From positions 137,429 through 166,598 of IMG/VR virus record IMGVR_UViG_3300031787_000010: 29,170 nucleotides of DNA; one strand, 5' to 3'. A model generated the notes under the pieces. The model was given only the letters and a program-made list of their open reading frames with translations, did no database searches and had not been told where the DNA came from. This document shows, piece after piece, positions 17,573 through 25,962 of the stretch; positions within the stretch are counted from its first letter, which is position 1, and each line of letters opens with the position of its first letter. This stretch comes from a virus. Both the position numbers and the translations under genes were made by a program.

Positions 17573-19132
17573 TTAATCCTTTTTTATATAATAATTTTCC
17601 AAAATCAACCCATCCATTTCCACATTTTCTAGCATCCAGACAGCATCTCTGTATGTATTCAGAATTGGTTTTCCTGCGATATTGAAGGATGTATTTATTA
17701 ATACACCGACTCCTGAAAGTCGTTTTACTTCACCTAATAGGTGATACAGAAAAGAATTTTGCATTTCTGTTACTGTTTGCAATCTAGCCGTGTTATCGAT
17801 ATGTGTGACAGATGGTAAAATTGATCGGTATTCCGTTTTTACTCTTGGGCTAAATGTCATCCAACGTGCTTCACCTTCCCAATCAAAATAAGTATTTGCA
17901 TCTTCCAATCTAGTTACGGGTGCAAACGGACGATAATATTCTCTATGTTTGACTTTTGCATTTAGTATATCTTTCATACCTACAGTTGGCATGCAAAGAA
18001 TACTTCTGTTTCCCAATGCCCTAGCCCCGTGTTCAGAACGACCACGAACAATTCCAATAATTTTTCCAGAAATTAAATCTTCTGCTAATTTTGTGAAATC
18101 TACTTCGGTTGCATTATATTTGTTTACGTACTCATGTAATAAATGTCTATCCCAAACTTCAGGTCCGATATAAGTGGAATCAAATGCATCCGATGGCTTT
18201 AAAAACCCTAACATAAATCCTAAACTCAATCCTCTATCGTCTGGATTTGGCGTTACATGCGTCTTTGTTAATTTATTTACTTGTGTGTTATTCAGTACAT
18301 TTAAAGCACATCCACCAGTTAAACATAATTTGTCATCACTACCTATGATATCTTTGTATGATAACTTTTCAAACAATTGCTCAAACGCATATTGAGAAGT
18401 TCTGACTACATCCACTTCTAACTGGCCAGTTAACTCATCTGGATAACCTAATTTTTTATAATTGTTATACTTGTCCTCGTAAGTAGAATGATGTCCTTTG
18501 TAGTATTCTAAAAAATTATTTATGTTATTGTGTAAAATTTTACCGTATGCTGACAATCCCATCAACTTACCCGAATGTACCAGATATCCTTGAAATCTAT
18601 CTTGTTTGCTCAATGAACTACAATAAAATCCAATTTGTGCATATTTTTCTCCGATATTATAATCAGGTTCCGTTCTATATAATGTGACTCCATTCTGTCT
18701 AGTTGCTTTATAAAAATTAAAACACCCATCATTACCACCACCATCAAAACTAATAATTGTTGCTTCTTTTAAATTAGTTTGATAAAATGCATTATACGCG
18801 TGTCCTTCTTGGTGACCCATCTCTATTAAATTTTTTGCGTTAAAAATATCTAAAACACTTCCGTGTGCAGACCAATATCCACCCGTGAGTACTTCCAAAT
18901 CTGTAGGGTTACATATTAGATTTTGGTATTTGTCTGCACCATATTTTATTTTGAAGTATAGAAGTATTTCTTTTACAGCATGTATAGGATTATGAGTGGT
19001 AGGTAGATACCACGTTAAACTTATATTTTTAACGTTTAGCCATCTTTCCAATTCCACAACTTCTAGAATTTCATCATCTCGACTTATCGTAAATGACGCA
19101 TTGTGTCCTGTGTATATTGATAAATTAAACAT
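17573..19132 (-). CDS. NodU/CmcH-type carbamoyltransferase 2
   Basis: A 519-residue protein, paralogous to the one at 15240-16796 over its whole length and with the same motif order: GHQEGHAYNAFYQ, SFDGGGNDGCFNF, GGCALNVLNNT, NPDDRGLSLG, SEHGARALGNRSILCMP, EYYRPFAPV, and NTSFNIAGKPI. All expected active-site histidines and glycine motifs are present in both copies, so both look functional. Their difference in the N-terminal domain suggests different sugar acceptors or positions. The gap to the GT60-like gene upstream is 12 bases. Two carbamoyltransferases in a single phage cassette is unusual in my experience. Confidence 0.92.
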   Translation of the reverse strand: MFNLSIYTGHNASFTISRDDEILEVVELERWLNVKNISLTWYLPTTHNPIHAVKEILLYFKIKYGADKYQNLICNPTDLEVLTGGYWSAHGSVLDIFNAKNLIEMGHQEGHAYNAFYQTNLKEATIISFDGGGNDGCFNFYKATRQNGVTLYRTEPDYNIGEKYAQIGFYCSSLSKQDRFQGYLVHSGKLMGLSAYGKILHNNINNFLEYYKGHHSTYEDKYNNYKKLGYPDELTGQLEVDVVRTSQYAFEQLFEKLSYKDIIGSDDKLCLTGGCALNVLNNTQVNKLTKTHVTPNPDDRGLSLGFMLGFLKPSDAFDSTYIGPEVWDRHLLHEYVNKYNATEVDFTKLAEDLISGKIIGIVRGRSEHGARALGNRSILCMPTVGMKDILNAKVKHREYYRPFAPVTRLEDANTYFDWEGEARWMTFSPRVKTEYRSILPSVTHIDNTARLQTVTEMQNSFLYHLLGEVKRLSGVGVLINTSFNIAGKPILNTYRDAVWMLENVEMDGLILENYYIKKD

Positions 19133-19144
19133 AACCGTTTTATG

Positions 19145-20068
19145 TTACAGAGTCTTAATTTGTTTATTTTTGAAATCTATTCCTGAAAATTGCTCGTACT
19201 CATCTAGAGTTCGATGTGTACCCAGACCGTATTTACCCAGATCACCACCTTCAAATAACCTTCGAAGTCGTTCCATCGCAACTTTATGTCTATACTGTCC
19301 AAATTCCGGTGGTAGTACGGTAAAGTGTTTTTTGTTTGGTTCGTTATGTGCTCTATGCCACGATACTATTCTATCGGGCGTGTATATATCATATCCTTTT
19401 GTATACGATCTTACGGCTAAAGCAAATTCTTCACCAGTATAATAATGTAATGGATCTTGTTCCACTTCAACTACCCATTGGCCGTCTGAAAATATAAACC
19501 CACCATATAGTACGGGGACTCTTACATTTTTATATCCAGTACGCTGTTCATTTTCATATCCACCGTATTCAATCCAGTATTGACTAGTTATATTTTTTAT
19601 TTTAGGTATTTGTATTTTATCCATATCAAATATATTACTAAACAAATAGTCTATACCATATTCGTCATTTCTAGAGTATGATGGAGATAAATATGAAATT
19701 ATAGGTTTTGGTGATATGTTTCTTAAATTTTCTATATTTCGTATTAACACGGAGTCCCAATGTTTTATAACCCGAGTGTGTGAATCTATTTGTAATGCAT
19801 ATCTTTCATTTGCATAATATTTCTGTGCTATATTTCTTGCCCAACAACCACCTCTTGATTCTGTCCAATGGTGCAATTCTAAATGTATTGGATACTTGCC
19901 GAGTAAATGATTGATGCAGTTTTCATTCGTCTCTGGCTCTTCATCAAATTGGTGCACTACAGAAAATACTAATCTTTGAGGATTTTCGGCTTTACTAATT
20001 AGGTCTAGTATGGTATGTGGTAGTTCATAATCACGAAAACTTGCAATTGCTATAAAGATTTTTTCCAT
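19145..20068 (-). CDS. Skp1-type GlcNAc-transferase family protein (GT60-like)
   Basis: A 307-residue protein matching the PF11397 'Glycosyltransferase (GlcNAc)' pattern: IFIAIASFRDYELPHTILDL at the start, GGCWARN (73-79), LQIDSHTRV (DSH at 95-97, the metal-binding DxD equivalent), VPVLYGGFIFSDG in the acceptor region, a WHRAHNEPNKKHF segment, and a C-terminal GLGTHRTLDEYEQFSGIDF. In Dictyostelium the founding member adds GlcNAc to a hydroxyproline of Skp1. Bacterial and phage members have unknown acceptors. It is followed closely by a carbamoyltransferase and preceded, 2 bases away, by a three-domain transferase with a second domain of the same kind. The family is clear; acceptor and donor are inferred. 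Confidence 0.88.
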   Translation of the reverse strand: MEKIFIAIASFRDYELPHTILDLISKAENPQRLVFSVVHQFDEEPETNENCINHLLGKYPIHLELHHWTESRGGCWARNIAQKYYANERYALQIDSHTRVIKHWDSVLIRNIENLRNISPKPIISYLSPSYSRNDEYGIDYLFSNIFDMDKIQIPKIKNITSQYWIEYGGYENEQRTGYKNVRVPVLYGGFIFSDGQWVVEVEQDPLHYYTGEEFALAVRSYTKGYDIYTPDRIVSWHRAHNEPNKKHFTVLPPEFGQYRHKVAMERLRRLFEGGDLGKYGLGTHRTLDEYEQFSGIDFKNKQIKTL

Positions 20069-20070
20069 TT

Positions 20071-22842
20071 TTAGATCCGTCTAAATTTAATTGACAAGTA
20101 ATCCTCCAATTCTTCTAATGAACGAGAATATGAATTGGAAGTATTAAAAAGTATATCATTTATAATTTCAACAGACTTGTCTGTTATTTCATTATGATTT
20201 GTTTTTCTGTATACGGTGCCGTCCAAGTCATGTATATTATAATTATGCCATACTGTCGCCTCAGCGGGTAATTTTATATCCCATCCTTTTAAATAAGATA
20301 AGAACGTTTGTGCTTCTTCTTCACCTTTAGATTTTATTTGCATAGGTACTTGTATATCTCCAGTCCATTCGATTGGTGCAAATATAAATCCTGCACCTAT
20401 CCATTTGTTGTCGAATATTTCGTACTTATCCATTGCTACTAAATTTTTTGTAACTAATCTGTTATCTATTGGATTAACATTTTCAACATCCATATGTCCA
20501 CTAATAACTAATGGGGCATTAGTTTTTATAGATAAAAAGTTTTTTTCCGTATCGGTAAGTTCGAATCCATTTGGATATGTAGAGAATACCACTTTTTTGT
20601 TTGGCATACTTCTATATTGATTTATTAGTATACCATCCCAATTTTGTTTAAATCTACTGTGTGCGTCAATCTGCAAAAAGAAATCCTCATCAGTTATTAA
20701 TTCTTGCTTTATTCTTTCACGCGCCCAAACAACTCCCAGAGAATCTTCATCTGGAGTAAATAATATTTTCATGTTTGGAAAATTTTCATTAAGTAATTCT
20801 TTATGATATTCTTCGTTATCTTGAAGATGGACACCTACCATAATTCGTGATGAGTCTTGTGCCGTTTCATATAAATTTCTTAATGTAGTTAATAACTGGC
20901 GGTCGCAATAGCTAGCTACAGAAACAAATATTTTTTTAGGTTTAAAATCCCAGGCGTCTTTAAATTCTCGTGCCCAATTACCTATGAATCTTTTTGTTTC
21001 AGTAGAATCACATTGCTCATCTTGATTAAACGTACTAGTATTGATATAAAAGTTTTTATCTTCTATATCTTTCATATATCCTCGAAGTCTGTATATATAC
21101 GAGGAAAGAGTGGAATAATCGTTACCTATAAACTTTATAGATCTTGTACATATGAGTTGTTCTATTATCGGAATAAAATTATAGTGCACATTTTCTAGTT
21201 TTGCTAAATGTGCAATATCTTCGTAATAGTGTAACTGATAGTGTTGGGCAAGTTTGTCAAAAAATGATTTATCGGTATGGTCTGTTGCAATATACAATGT
21301 GGAACCATCTGGTATTATATCTTTGATATTATCATAGATTTGCTCCGCTGTAATGAACAAATGCTTATACTGAAAATCATTTCTTCTTATGTGGATTGCA
21401 TAGTATTTTCTGTCTCCCAACACTTCTATTGCCCGCCAACCCAATTCCATTAATTTAGGAGTGTAATGAACGTGCCGTGCTATTAATTTTTTAAGTTCTA
21501 CGTCAAATGTCGTATATATGGTTTGATAAAAATTTCCTAACAATTTACCATCAAAAAATAAACACTCATTGTGACCAAGTAGTTCAATCATATCAGTTAC
21601 AGAACGTCCATGTTTAAATGATTCGTCTGGTAGTGATTCTGTAAAATTTAAAACGTGAAATTCTGGTTCTGTTATGGTTTTACTAATTTCTGCAACTGCT
21701 TCGAACGTAGGAGTAATATTTTTCAGTCTACAGAAATCAAAAAAAGACATTGTTTTTATTCCTAAATCAGACATATCAAAAAAATCTTCTAGCCCAAACG
21801 TATCTTTTAGCAAATACATATTATACTTTGGAGGTAGTACTAATGTCTTATTCGTTAAATATGCTATACAAACCGCCAGTTCTAATGACATTCGTATGTT
21901 GTTAAATCCACCCGGCCACGGTTTTAAAATAATATATCCGGTTTTACCAGTGTAATTGTTAAATATATTAGAAAAATTCCATTTTAAATGGTACAGATAA
22001 TCCGTTCTTTCTTGTGCAATATTAGATAACAAAAGTTCATCTAATTTGTTTCTTGCTCTATTTACGTCTATTTGCATATTCTGATTGTGTGTGTAATCTT
22101 GTTTGAAAAATAAAGAATTATTATTCGCATCAAATATTTCATTCGGGAAATGTGCGATAAGACTGACTTCATTACTGTCATTTTCTTTCCATGCCGTACA
22201 GAATCCAAAGTCCTCTACGTATTGAATTTTTAAATTGTTCTTTTTAACTGCGTAATCCAATCCCCACATTTCAGATTCCCATCGTTTCGTTTCACGTTTA
22301 ATTTGCTCTGAACTGGTAATATAATCGTCTATTATTTTTTTTAATGTACCAAACTTAATACAAAATGGATACATCACACCAAACCCGTCTCTATCATTTT
22401 CAATTTTCCAATTCTGTAACGGTGCGTAGTGAATAAATCTTTGTGCTATAATTTCGTTATATTTAGGAACAAATTCTACTGGATGTAAAAATATCATATC
22501 TGGGTCTAGAAATAATAAATTATCTTCGTCTTTAAAAGAAGAGTTATCGCATAACCATTTTATCGACATGAATTTATTTGGTATAGCTCCCCACCAATAT
22601 TTTTCACCACGTTTTGATTCTGATTCTAGATTTTCCCATTCTGTAGCATAATCTGGTAAATCTATTACTACTACATCCGTGTCTGTGTATTCATCCAACG
22701 GTCTATTTCTACCCATCGGATCTGCACATCGTAATAACACAAGTTTACCTGATTGCTTTACTTTCTTCCGTGACCAGTTTAATAAACGACACTGCCACGA
22801 TTGATACTCACTATTACTAGTTGGTACTATGATATAATCCAT
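20071..22842 (-). CDS. Three-domain glycosyltransferase (HPAT/SGT-like, O-FucT-like, GT60-like)
   Basis: A 923-residue protein with three transferase domains. Domain 1 (1-250): NKFMSIKWL (89-97), FLDPDMIFLHP (111-121), and WESEMWGLDYA (188-198), followed by HFPNEIF; this order resembles plant-type hydroxyproline arabinosyl- and serine galactosyltransferases, at moderate confidence. Domain 2 (300-600): KPWPGGFNNIRMSLELAV (307-324), TLVLPP (333-338), AIHIRRNDF (482-490), LYIATDHTD (516-524), and FIGNDYSTLSSYIYRLRG (571-588), the layout of GDP-fucose protein O-fucosyltransferases. Domain 3 (637-910): KKIFVSVASYCDR, VVWARER, LQIDAHSRF (DAH at 726-728), GAGFIFAP, and a final SRSLEELEDYLSIKF, a GT60-like GlcNAc transferase. 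It overlaps the epimerase gene by 26 bases. One polypeptide could therefore add several sugars in sequence to one acceptor. Confidence 0.8.
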   Translation of the reverse strand: MDYIIVPTSNSEYQSWQCRLLNWSRKKVKQSGKLVLLRCADPMGRNRPLDEYTDTDVVVIDLPDYATEWENLESESKRGEKYWWGAIPNKFMSIKWLCDNSSFKDEDNLLFLDPDMIFLHPVEFVPKYNEIIAQRFIHYAPLQNWKIENDRDGFGVMYPFCIKFGTLKKIIDDYITSSEQIKRETKRWESEMWGLDYAVKKNNLKIQYVEDFGFCTAWKENDSNEVSLIAHFPNEIFDANNNSLFFKQDYTHNQNMQIDVNRARNKLDELLLSNIAQERTDYLYHLKWNFSNIFNNYTGKTGYIILKPWPGGFNNIRMSLELAVCIAYLTNKTLVLPPKYNMYLLKDTFGLEDFFDMSDLGIKTMSFFDFCRLKNITPTFEAVAEISKTITEPEFHVLNFTESLPDESFKHGRSVTDMIELLGHNECLFFDGKLLGNFYQTIYTTFDVELKKLIARHVHYTPKLMELGWRAIEVLGDRKYYAIHIRRNDFQYKHLFITAEQIYDNIKDIIPDGSTLYIATDHTDKSFFDKLAQHYQLHYYEDIAHLAKLENVHYNFIPIIEQLICTRSIKFIGNDYSTLSSYIYRLRGYMKDIEDKNFYINTSTFNQDEQCDSTETKRFIGNWAREFKDAWDFKPKKIFVSVASYCDRQLLTTLRNLYETAQDSSRIMVGVHLQDNEEYHKELLNENFPNMKILFTPDEDSLGVVWARERIKQELITDEDFFLQIDAHSRFKQNWDGILINQYRSMPNKKVVFSTYPNGFELTDTEKNFLSIKTNAPLVISGHMDVENVNPIDNRLVTKNLVAMDKYEIFDNKWIGAGFIFAPIEWTGDIQVPMQIKSKGEEEAQTFLSYLKGWDIKLPAEATVWHNYNIHDLDGTVYRKTNHNEITDKSVEIINDILFNTSNSYSRSLEELEDYLSIKFRRI

Positions 22843-23788
22843 ATTGTTCCCGTATCCAGTTAAATGTACGAGTCATTCCTTCTTCTAATGTAATAGCAGG
22901 TTCCCAATTTAACAATGCCTTTACTTTGTCATTATGTGAGTTTCTTCCACGTACTCCCAACGGTCCTTCAATATGTTTACGTTGGAGTTTGACACCAGCT
23001 GCATTTTCAATAATCGTAATTAATTCATTAACGGACACCATTCGGTCTGATCCAATATTAAATGCCGATTGATGTGGACTATCCATTACACGAATTGTTC
23101 CTTCGACTGCATCATCAATATACAAAAACGACCGTGTTTGCTCACCATCACCCCACACTTCAATCGTATCAGAGTTAGTGTGTAAAGCATGTGCGACTTT
23201 TCTACAGAGCGCGGCCGGTGCTTTTTCTCGTCCACCTTGCCACGTACCTACTGGACCGTAGACATTGTGGTATCGGACAATACGGGTTTCAATTCCAAAA
23301 TCTTCGGTGAAATGACGACACATGCGTTCCATAAACAGCTTTTCCCAACCATACCCATCTTCGGGATCGGCTGGGTATTCTGTACCTTCAATTAAAGGTT
23401 CTGGTTCTGTCGTGTTTTGTTTATACACAGGATAGACACAAGCGGTCGATGCGAAGAGAAACTTCTTTGCTCCGTTTAGGTGTGCTGCTTTTAATGTATT
23501 GGTGTCTGGAATAATGGATAACATACACAATGTCTTATTGTGTTCGATAAATCCCATTCCACCCATATCACACGCTAAATGATAGACTTCATCAATACCT
23601 TGCGTGGCGTTTAGAGCAACATCGTAATCCGTTAAGTCTCCGACGATGTTTTCTGCTGACTCGGTAATTTGATACCATTTATCAAACGGCTTTTTATCAA
23701 TTGCTCGTACTGTATATATTTCTGCTAATTTCTTTACTATATGTCCGGCAATAAACCCACCGGCTCCCGTAACCAATATTGTTTTCAT
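22817..23788 (-). CDS. GDP-mannose 3,5-epimerase
   Basis: A 323-residue short-chain dehydrogenase/reductase. I chose the ATG at 23788 over one at 23794 because GAGGAA at 23795-23800 is 6 bases from the former but abuts the latter. The NAD site is TGAGGFIAG at the N-terminus, the YxxxK catalytic pair is in YGWEK (Tyr146 and Lys150), and the epimerase signatures CDMGGMGFIEHNK, STACVYP, NVYGPVGTWQGGREKAPAA, and GDGEQTRSFLYIDD are all present. They match GDP-mannose 3,5-epimerases, which convert GDP-D-mannose to GDP-L-galactose (with GDP-L-gulose). It would supply a nucleotide sugar to the downstream transferases. The reaction is well supported by motifs; the use of the product by the O-FucT-like domain is inference. 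Confidence 0.93.
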   Translation of the reverse strand: MKTILVTGAGGFIAGHIVKKLAEIYTVRAIDKKPFDKWYQITESAENIVGDLTDYDVALNATQGIDEVYHLACDMGGMGFIEHNKTLCMLSIIPDTNTLKAAHLNGAKKFLFASTACVYPVYKQNTTEPEPLIEGTEYPADPEDGYGWEKLFMERMCRHFTEDFGIETRIVRYHNVYGPVGTWQGGREKAPAALCRKVAHALHTNSDTIEVWGDGEQTRSFLYIDDAVEGTIRVMDSPHQSAFNIGSDRMVSVNELITIIENAAGVKLQRKHIEGPLGVRGRNSHNDKVKALLNWEPAITLEEGMTRTFNWIREQYGLYHSTN

Positions 23789-23794
23789 AACCAT

Positions 23795-23882
23795 TTCCTC
23801 TTAATTATTTTTCAGTATTACAATTTAGTATATTCGTACTGTACTATAATACATATTTACGTTTTTACCTCACCAATTGATT
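23795..23882 (-). promoter_or_regulatory. Longest true intergenic gap; possible promoter and hairpin
   Basis: This 88-base gap separates the repeat protein from the epimerase. The minus strand has CGTAAATATG at about 23852-23861 (TAAATA core of T4-type late promoters) and a TATTAT box a few bases downstream. An imperfect inverted repeat follows: arms at 23842-23852 and 23815-23830, the second arm carrying a 5-base bulge. Then comes the GAGGAA ribosome site. This is the most likely place for a promoter serving the sugar cassette. No T-run terminator was seen. Confidence 0.3.
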
Positions 23883-25949
23883 TTACTCACACGAACTGTT
23901 CGATCCGCCGCAATCAATATAATTTGTACACGATAATACATATTCTGTACCATTACAAGTGTACAAATCTTGGCCCACACATTGAGTAGCTCCAAAAGTA
24001 CATGTTGCTGGTGATGGTGTTGGTGAAGGTGTTTCTGGTGAAGGTGTTACCGGTGAAGGTGTTACCGGTGAAGGCGTTGGTGCTACGGGTGGGCATGGTG
24101 TATTTTGACATTGCCCAGCACAGCAATATGCACACGGTGAACAATCTTGAGCATCAACACATGGTATTGTAGGACATTGTATTTCAGGCGAAGGCGTCAC
24201 TGGCGAAGGTGTTTCCGGCGAAGGCGTCACTGGCGAAGGTGTTACTGGTGAAGGCGTCACTGGCGAAGGTGTTACTGGTGAAGGCGTCACTGGCGAAGGT
24301 GTTACTGGTGAAGGCGTCACTGGCGAAGGTGTTACTGGTGAAGGCGTCACTGGCGAAGGTGTTACTGGTGAAGGCGTCACTGGCGAAGGTGTTACTGGTG
24401 AAGGCGTCACTGGTGAAGGCGTCACCGGCGAAGGCGTCACCGGTGAAGGCGTCACCGGCGAAGGTGTTACTGGTGAAGGCGTTACGGGCGCAGGCGTTTT
24501 TGTTGCAGACGGCGTAATACTTGGAGTAGTAGTAATACTTGGCGTAATAGATGGTGTAATAGAAGGCGTTCTAGTAATACTTGGTGTTCTAGTAATAGAC
24601 GGCGTAGTGGTAATACTTGGAGTAATACTTGGTGTTCTAGTAATAGACGGCGTAGTGGTAATACTTGGAGTAATACTTGGTGTTCTAGTAATAGAAGGCG
24701 TAGCGGTAATACTTGGCGTTCTAGTAATAGAAGGTGTAGTGGTAATAGACGGCGTTGTCGTAATACTTGGCGTAATACTTGGCGTAGTTGTTATTGATGG
24801 AGTTACTGTAGTACTTGGTGTTTTAGTAATTGAAGGGGTAGCAGTGACACTCGGTGTTACTGATGGCGTTACTACTCCTTGTGTACACGGCCAACACGTT
24901 CCGAGAGTAAGTGCTTCAGCAACTGCTGTACATCCACCACCAGTAGGATCTGGATAATTATTACAGCTTGGAACTGTAGTACACTCACAAAATACATAAT
25001 TAATTGTGGTAGCAGAAGGTGTTACCGATGGAGTTGGTGTATTAGTTGGTGTCGTAGTTACCGATGGGGTTGTTGTTATTGAGGGCGTTACCGTTGGGGT
25101 AACAGTTCTAGTAGTTGTTATCGACGGCGTTATTGATGGAGTTGCTGTTATTGATGGAGTTGCTGTTATTGATGGTGTAGTTGTTATAGAAGGTGTAAGA
25201 GTAGGCGTTGGTGTTACAGATTGATTTGTTGTTTGTGTTATTGATGGAGTTACTGTTCTAGTTGGAGTTATAGACGGTGTTGTGGTAATAGATGGTGTTG
25301 TGGTAATAGATGGTGTTCGTGTTAAACTTGGTGTAACAGTTATTGACGGTGTAATTGAAGGTGTAGATGTTATAGTTGGAGTAACCGTTATTGACGGTGT
25401 TGTTGTGATAGAAGGTGTTACTGTCACAGACGGTGTAATAGATGGTGTTCTAGTAATACTAGGCGTAGTAGTAACAGAAGGTGTGGTCGTAATAGACGGC
25501 GTAGTTGTGATACTCGGTGTTCTAGTGATAGAAGGCGTTCTGGTAACTGATGGTGTAGTTGTTATAGAAGGTGTTACAGTTACACTTGGGGTAACCGACG
25601 GCGTAGTTGTTACTGACGGTGTTACTGTCATCGTCGGGGTAGCTGTCGGTGTTTTTGTTGGGGTTATGGATGGAGAGGGAATTGGATAACATAAAAAATA
25701 ATTTTCTCTACCAGAATGCGGCGGTACTGATGGGTATGTGTCATAGGCATCCGTGACCGTAGTTAACGCATTATAATAACCAGGCGGACAACTTGTAGCT
25801 TGAATTCCAGGAGTACCTTTTGGTCCTATAACACCAACCAACGCACGTGCTGCTACAACAGATGGATTGTTTACTAATGCGTAAGCAGAACTAGCTGTTT
25901 GTGCGAAGGAACCCGTAGAAGGAATACCGAATGGAAAAAATACAGCCAC
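23883..25949 (-). CDS. Mucin-like Pro/Thr/Ser repeat surface protein
   Basis: A 688-residue protein that starts at GTG 25949 (AGGAGA 6 bases upstream). Residues 1-50 resemble the start of the next gene upstream (FxPxGxPxSxSFA) and include a short collagen-like GPKGTPG. After a cysteine-containing aromatic segment, most of the protein is pentapeptide repeats: TPSIT/TPSVT type in the first two thirds and about twenty TPSPV units later. The repeats are interrupted by a cysteine-rich insert (FCECTTVPSCNNYPDPTGGG and onwards) and followed by cysteine-rich ends (CSPCAYCCAGQC; CVGQDLYTC). No transmembrane anchor was seen. Such Pro/Thr/Ser repeats are candidates for heavy O-glycosylation. It lies in the virion-protein run just upstream of the sugar cassette. 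It is probably a phage fibre or surface decoration; a host-derived adhesin is possible. Confidence 0.8.
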   Translation of the reverse strand: MAVFFPFGIPSTGSFAQTASSAYALVNNPSVVAARALVGVIGPKGTPGIQATSCPPGYYNALTTVTDAYDTYPSVPPHSGRENYFLCYPIPSPSITPTKTPTATPTMTVTPSVTTTPSVTPSVTVTPSITTTPSVTRTPSITRTPSITTTPSITTTPSVTTTPSITRTPSITPSVTVTPSITTTPSITVTPTITSTPSITPSITVTPSLTRTPSITTTPSITTTPSITPTRTVTPSITQTTNQSVTPTPTLTPSITTTPSITATPSITATPSITPSITTTRTVTPTVTPSITTTPSVTTTPTNTPTPSVTPSATTINYVFCECTTVPSCNNYPDPTGGGCTAVAEALTLGTCWPCTQGVVTPSVTPSVTATPSITKTPSTTVTPSITTTPSITPSITTTPSITTTPSITRTPSITATPSITRTPSITPSITTTPSITRTPSITPSITTTPSITRTPSITRTPSITPSITPSITTTPSITPSATKTPAPVTPSPVTPSPVTPSPVTPSPVTPSPVTPSPVTPSPVTPSPVTPSPVTPSPVTPSPVTPSPVTPSPVTPSPVTPSPVTPSPVTPSPVTPSPETPSPVTPSPEIQCPTIPCVDAQDCSPCAYCCAGQCQNTPCPPVAPTPSPVTPSPVTPSPETPSPTPSPATCTFGATQCVGQDLYTCNGTEYVLSCTNYIDCGGSNSSCE
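24183..24496 (-). repeat. 15/30-bp tandem array encoding TPSPV
   Basis: A 15-base unit encodes Thr-Pro-Ser-Pro-Val. Synonymous differences make a 30-base higher-order unit, with five exact copies in a row at 24241-24390 and a sixth nearly exact to 24420. Such identity implies recent expansion by slippage or unequal recombination, so repeat number may vary among relatives and may be misassembled. Confidence 0.95.
24508..25670 (-). repeat. Degenerate 15-bp array encoding TPS[IV]T
   Basis: Repeats of Thr-Pro-Ser-Ile/Val-Thr with variable fifth residues (T, R, P, V, A), interrupted at about 24867-25008 by a cysteine-rich insert. The period is 15 bases, as in the adjacent TPSPV array, but third positions have diverged more, so this part is older. 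Confidence 0.9.
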
Positions 25950-25962
25950 AAAATTCTCCTAA

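Noticed and set aside
24183-24496. CRISPR-like regular repeats
   Set aside because: The units are directly adjacent without unique spacers and are in frame within a coding sequence.
24209-25689. Plus-strand open frames with Val/Gly/Ile-rich repeats
   Set aside because: They are the mirror of the tandem repeats coding TPSPV and TPSIT on the minus strand; the minus frame has a ribosome site, non-repeat ends and cysteine-rich modules.
24183-25949. Diversity-generating retroelement target
   Set aside because: No reverse transcriptase or template repeat was seen in the window, and variation is by repeat number rather than adenine-directed substitution.
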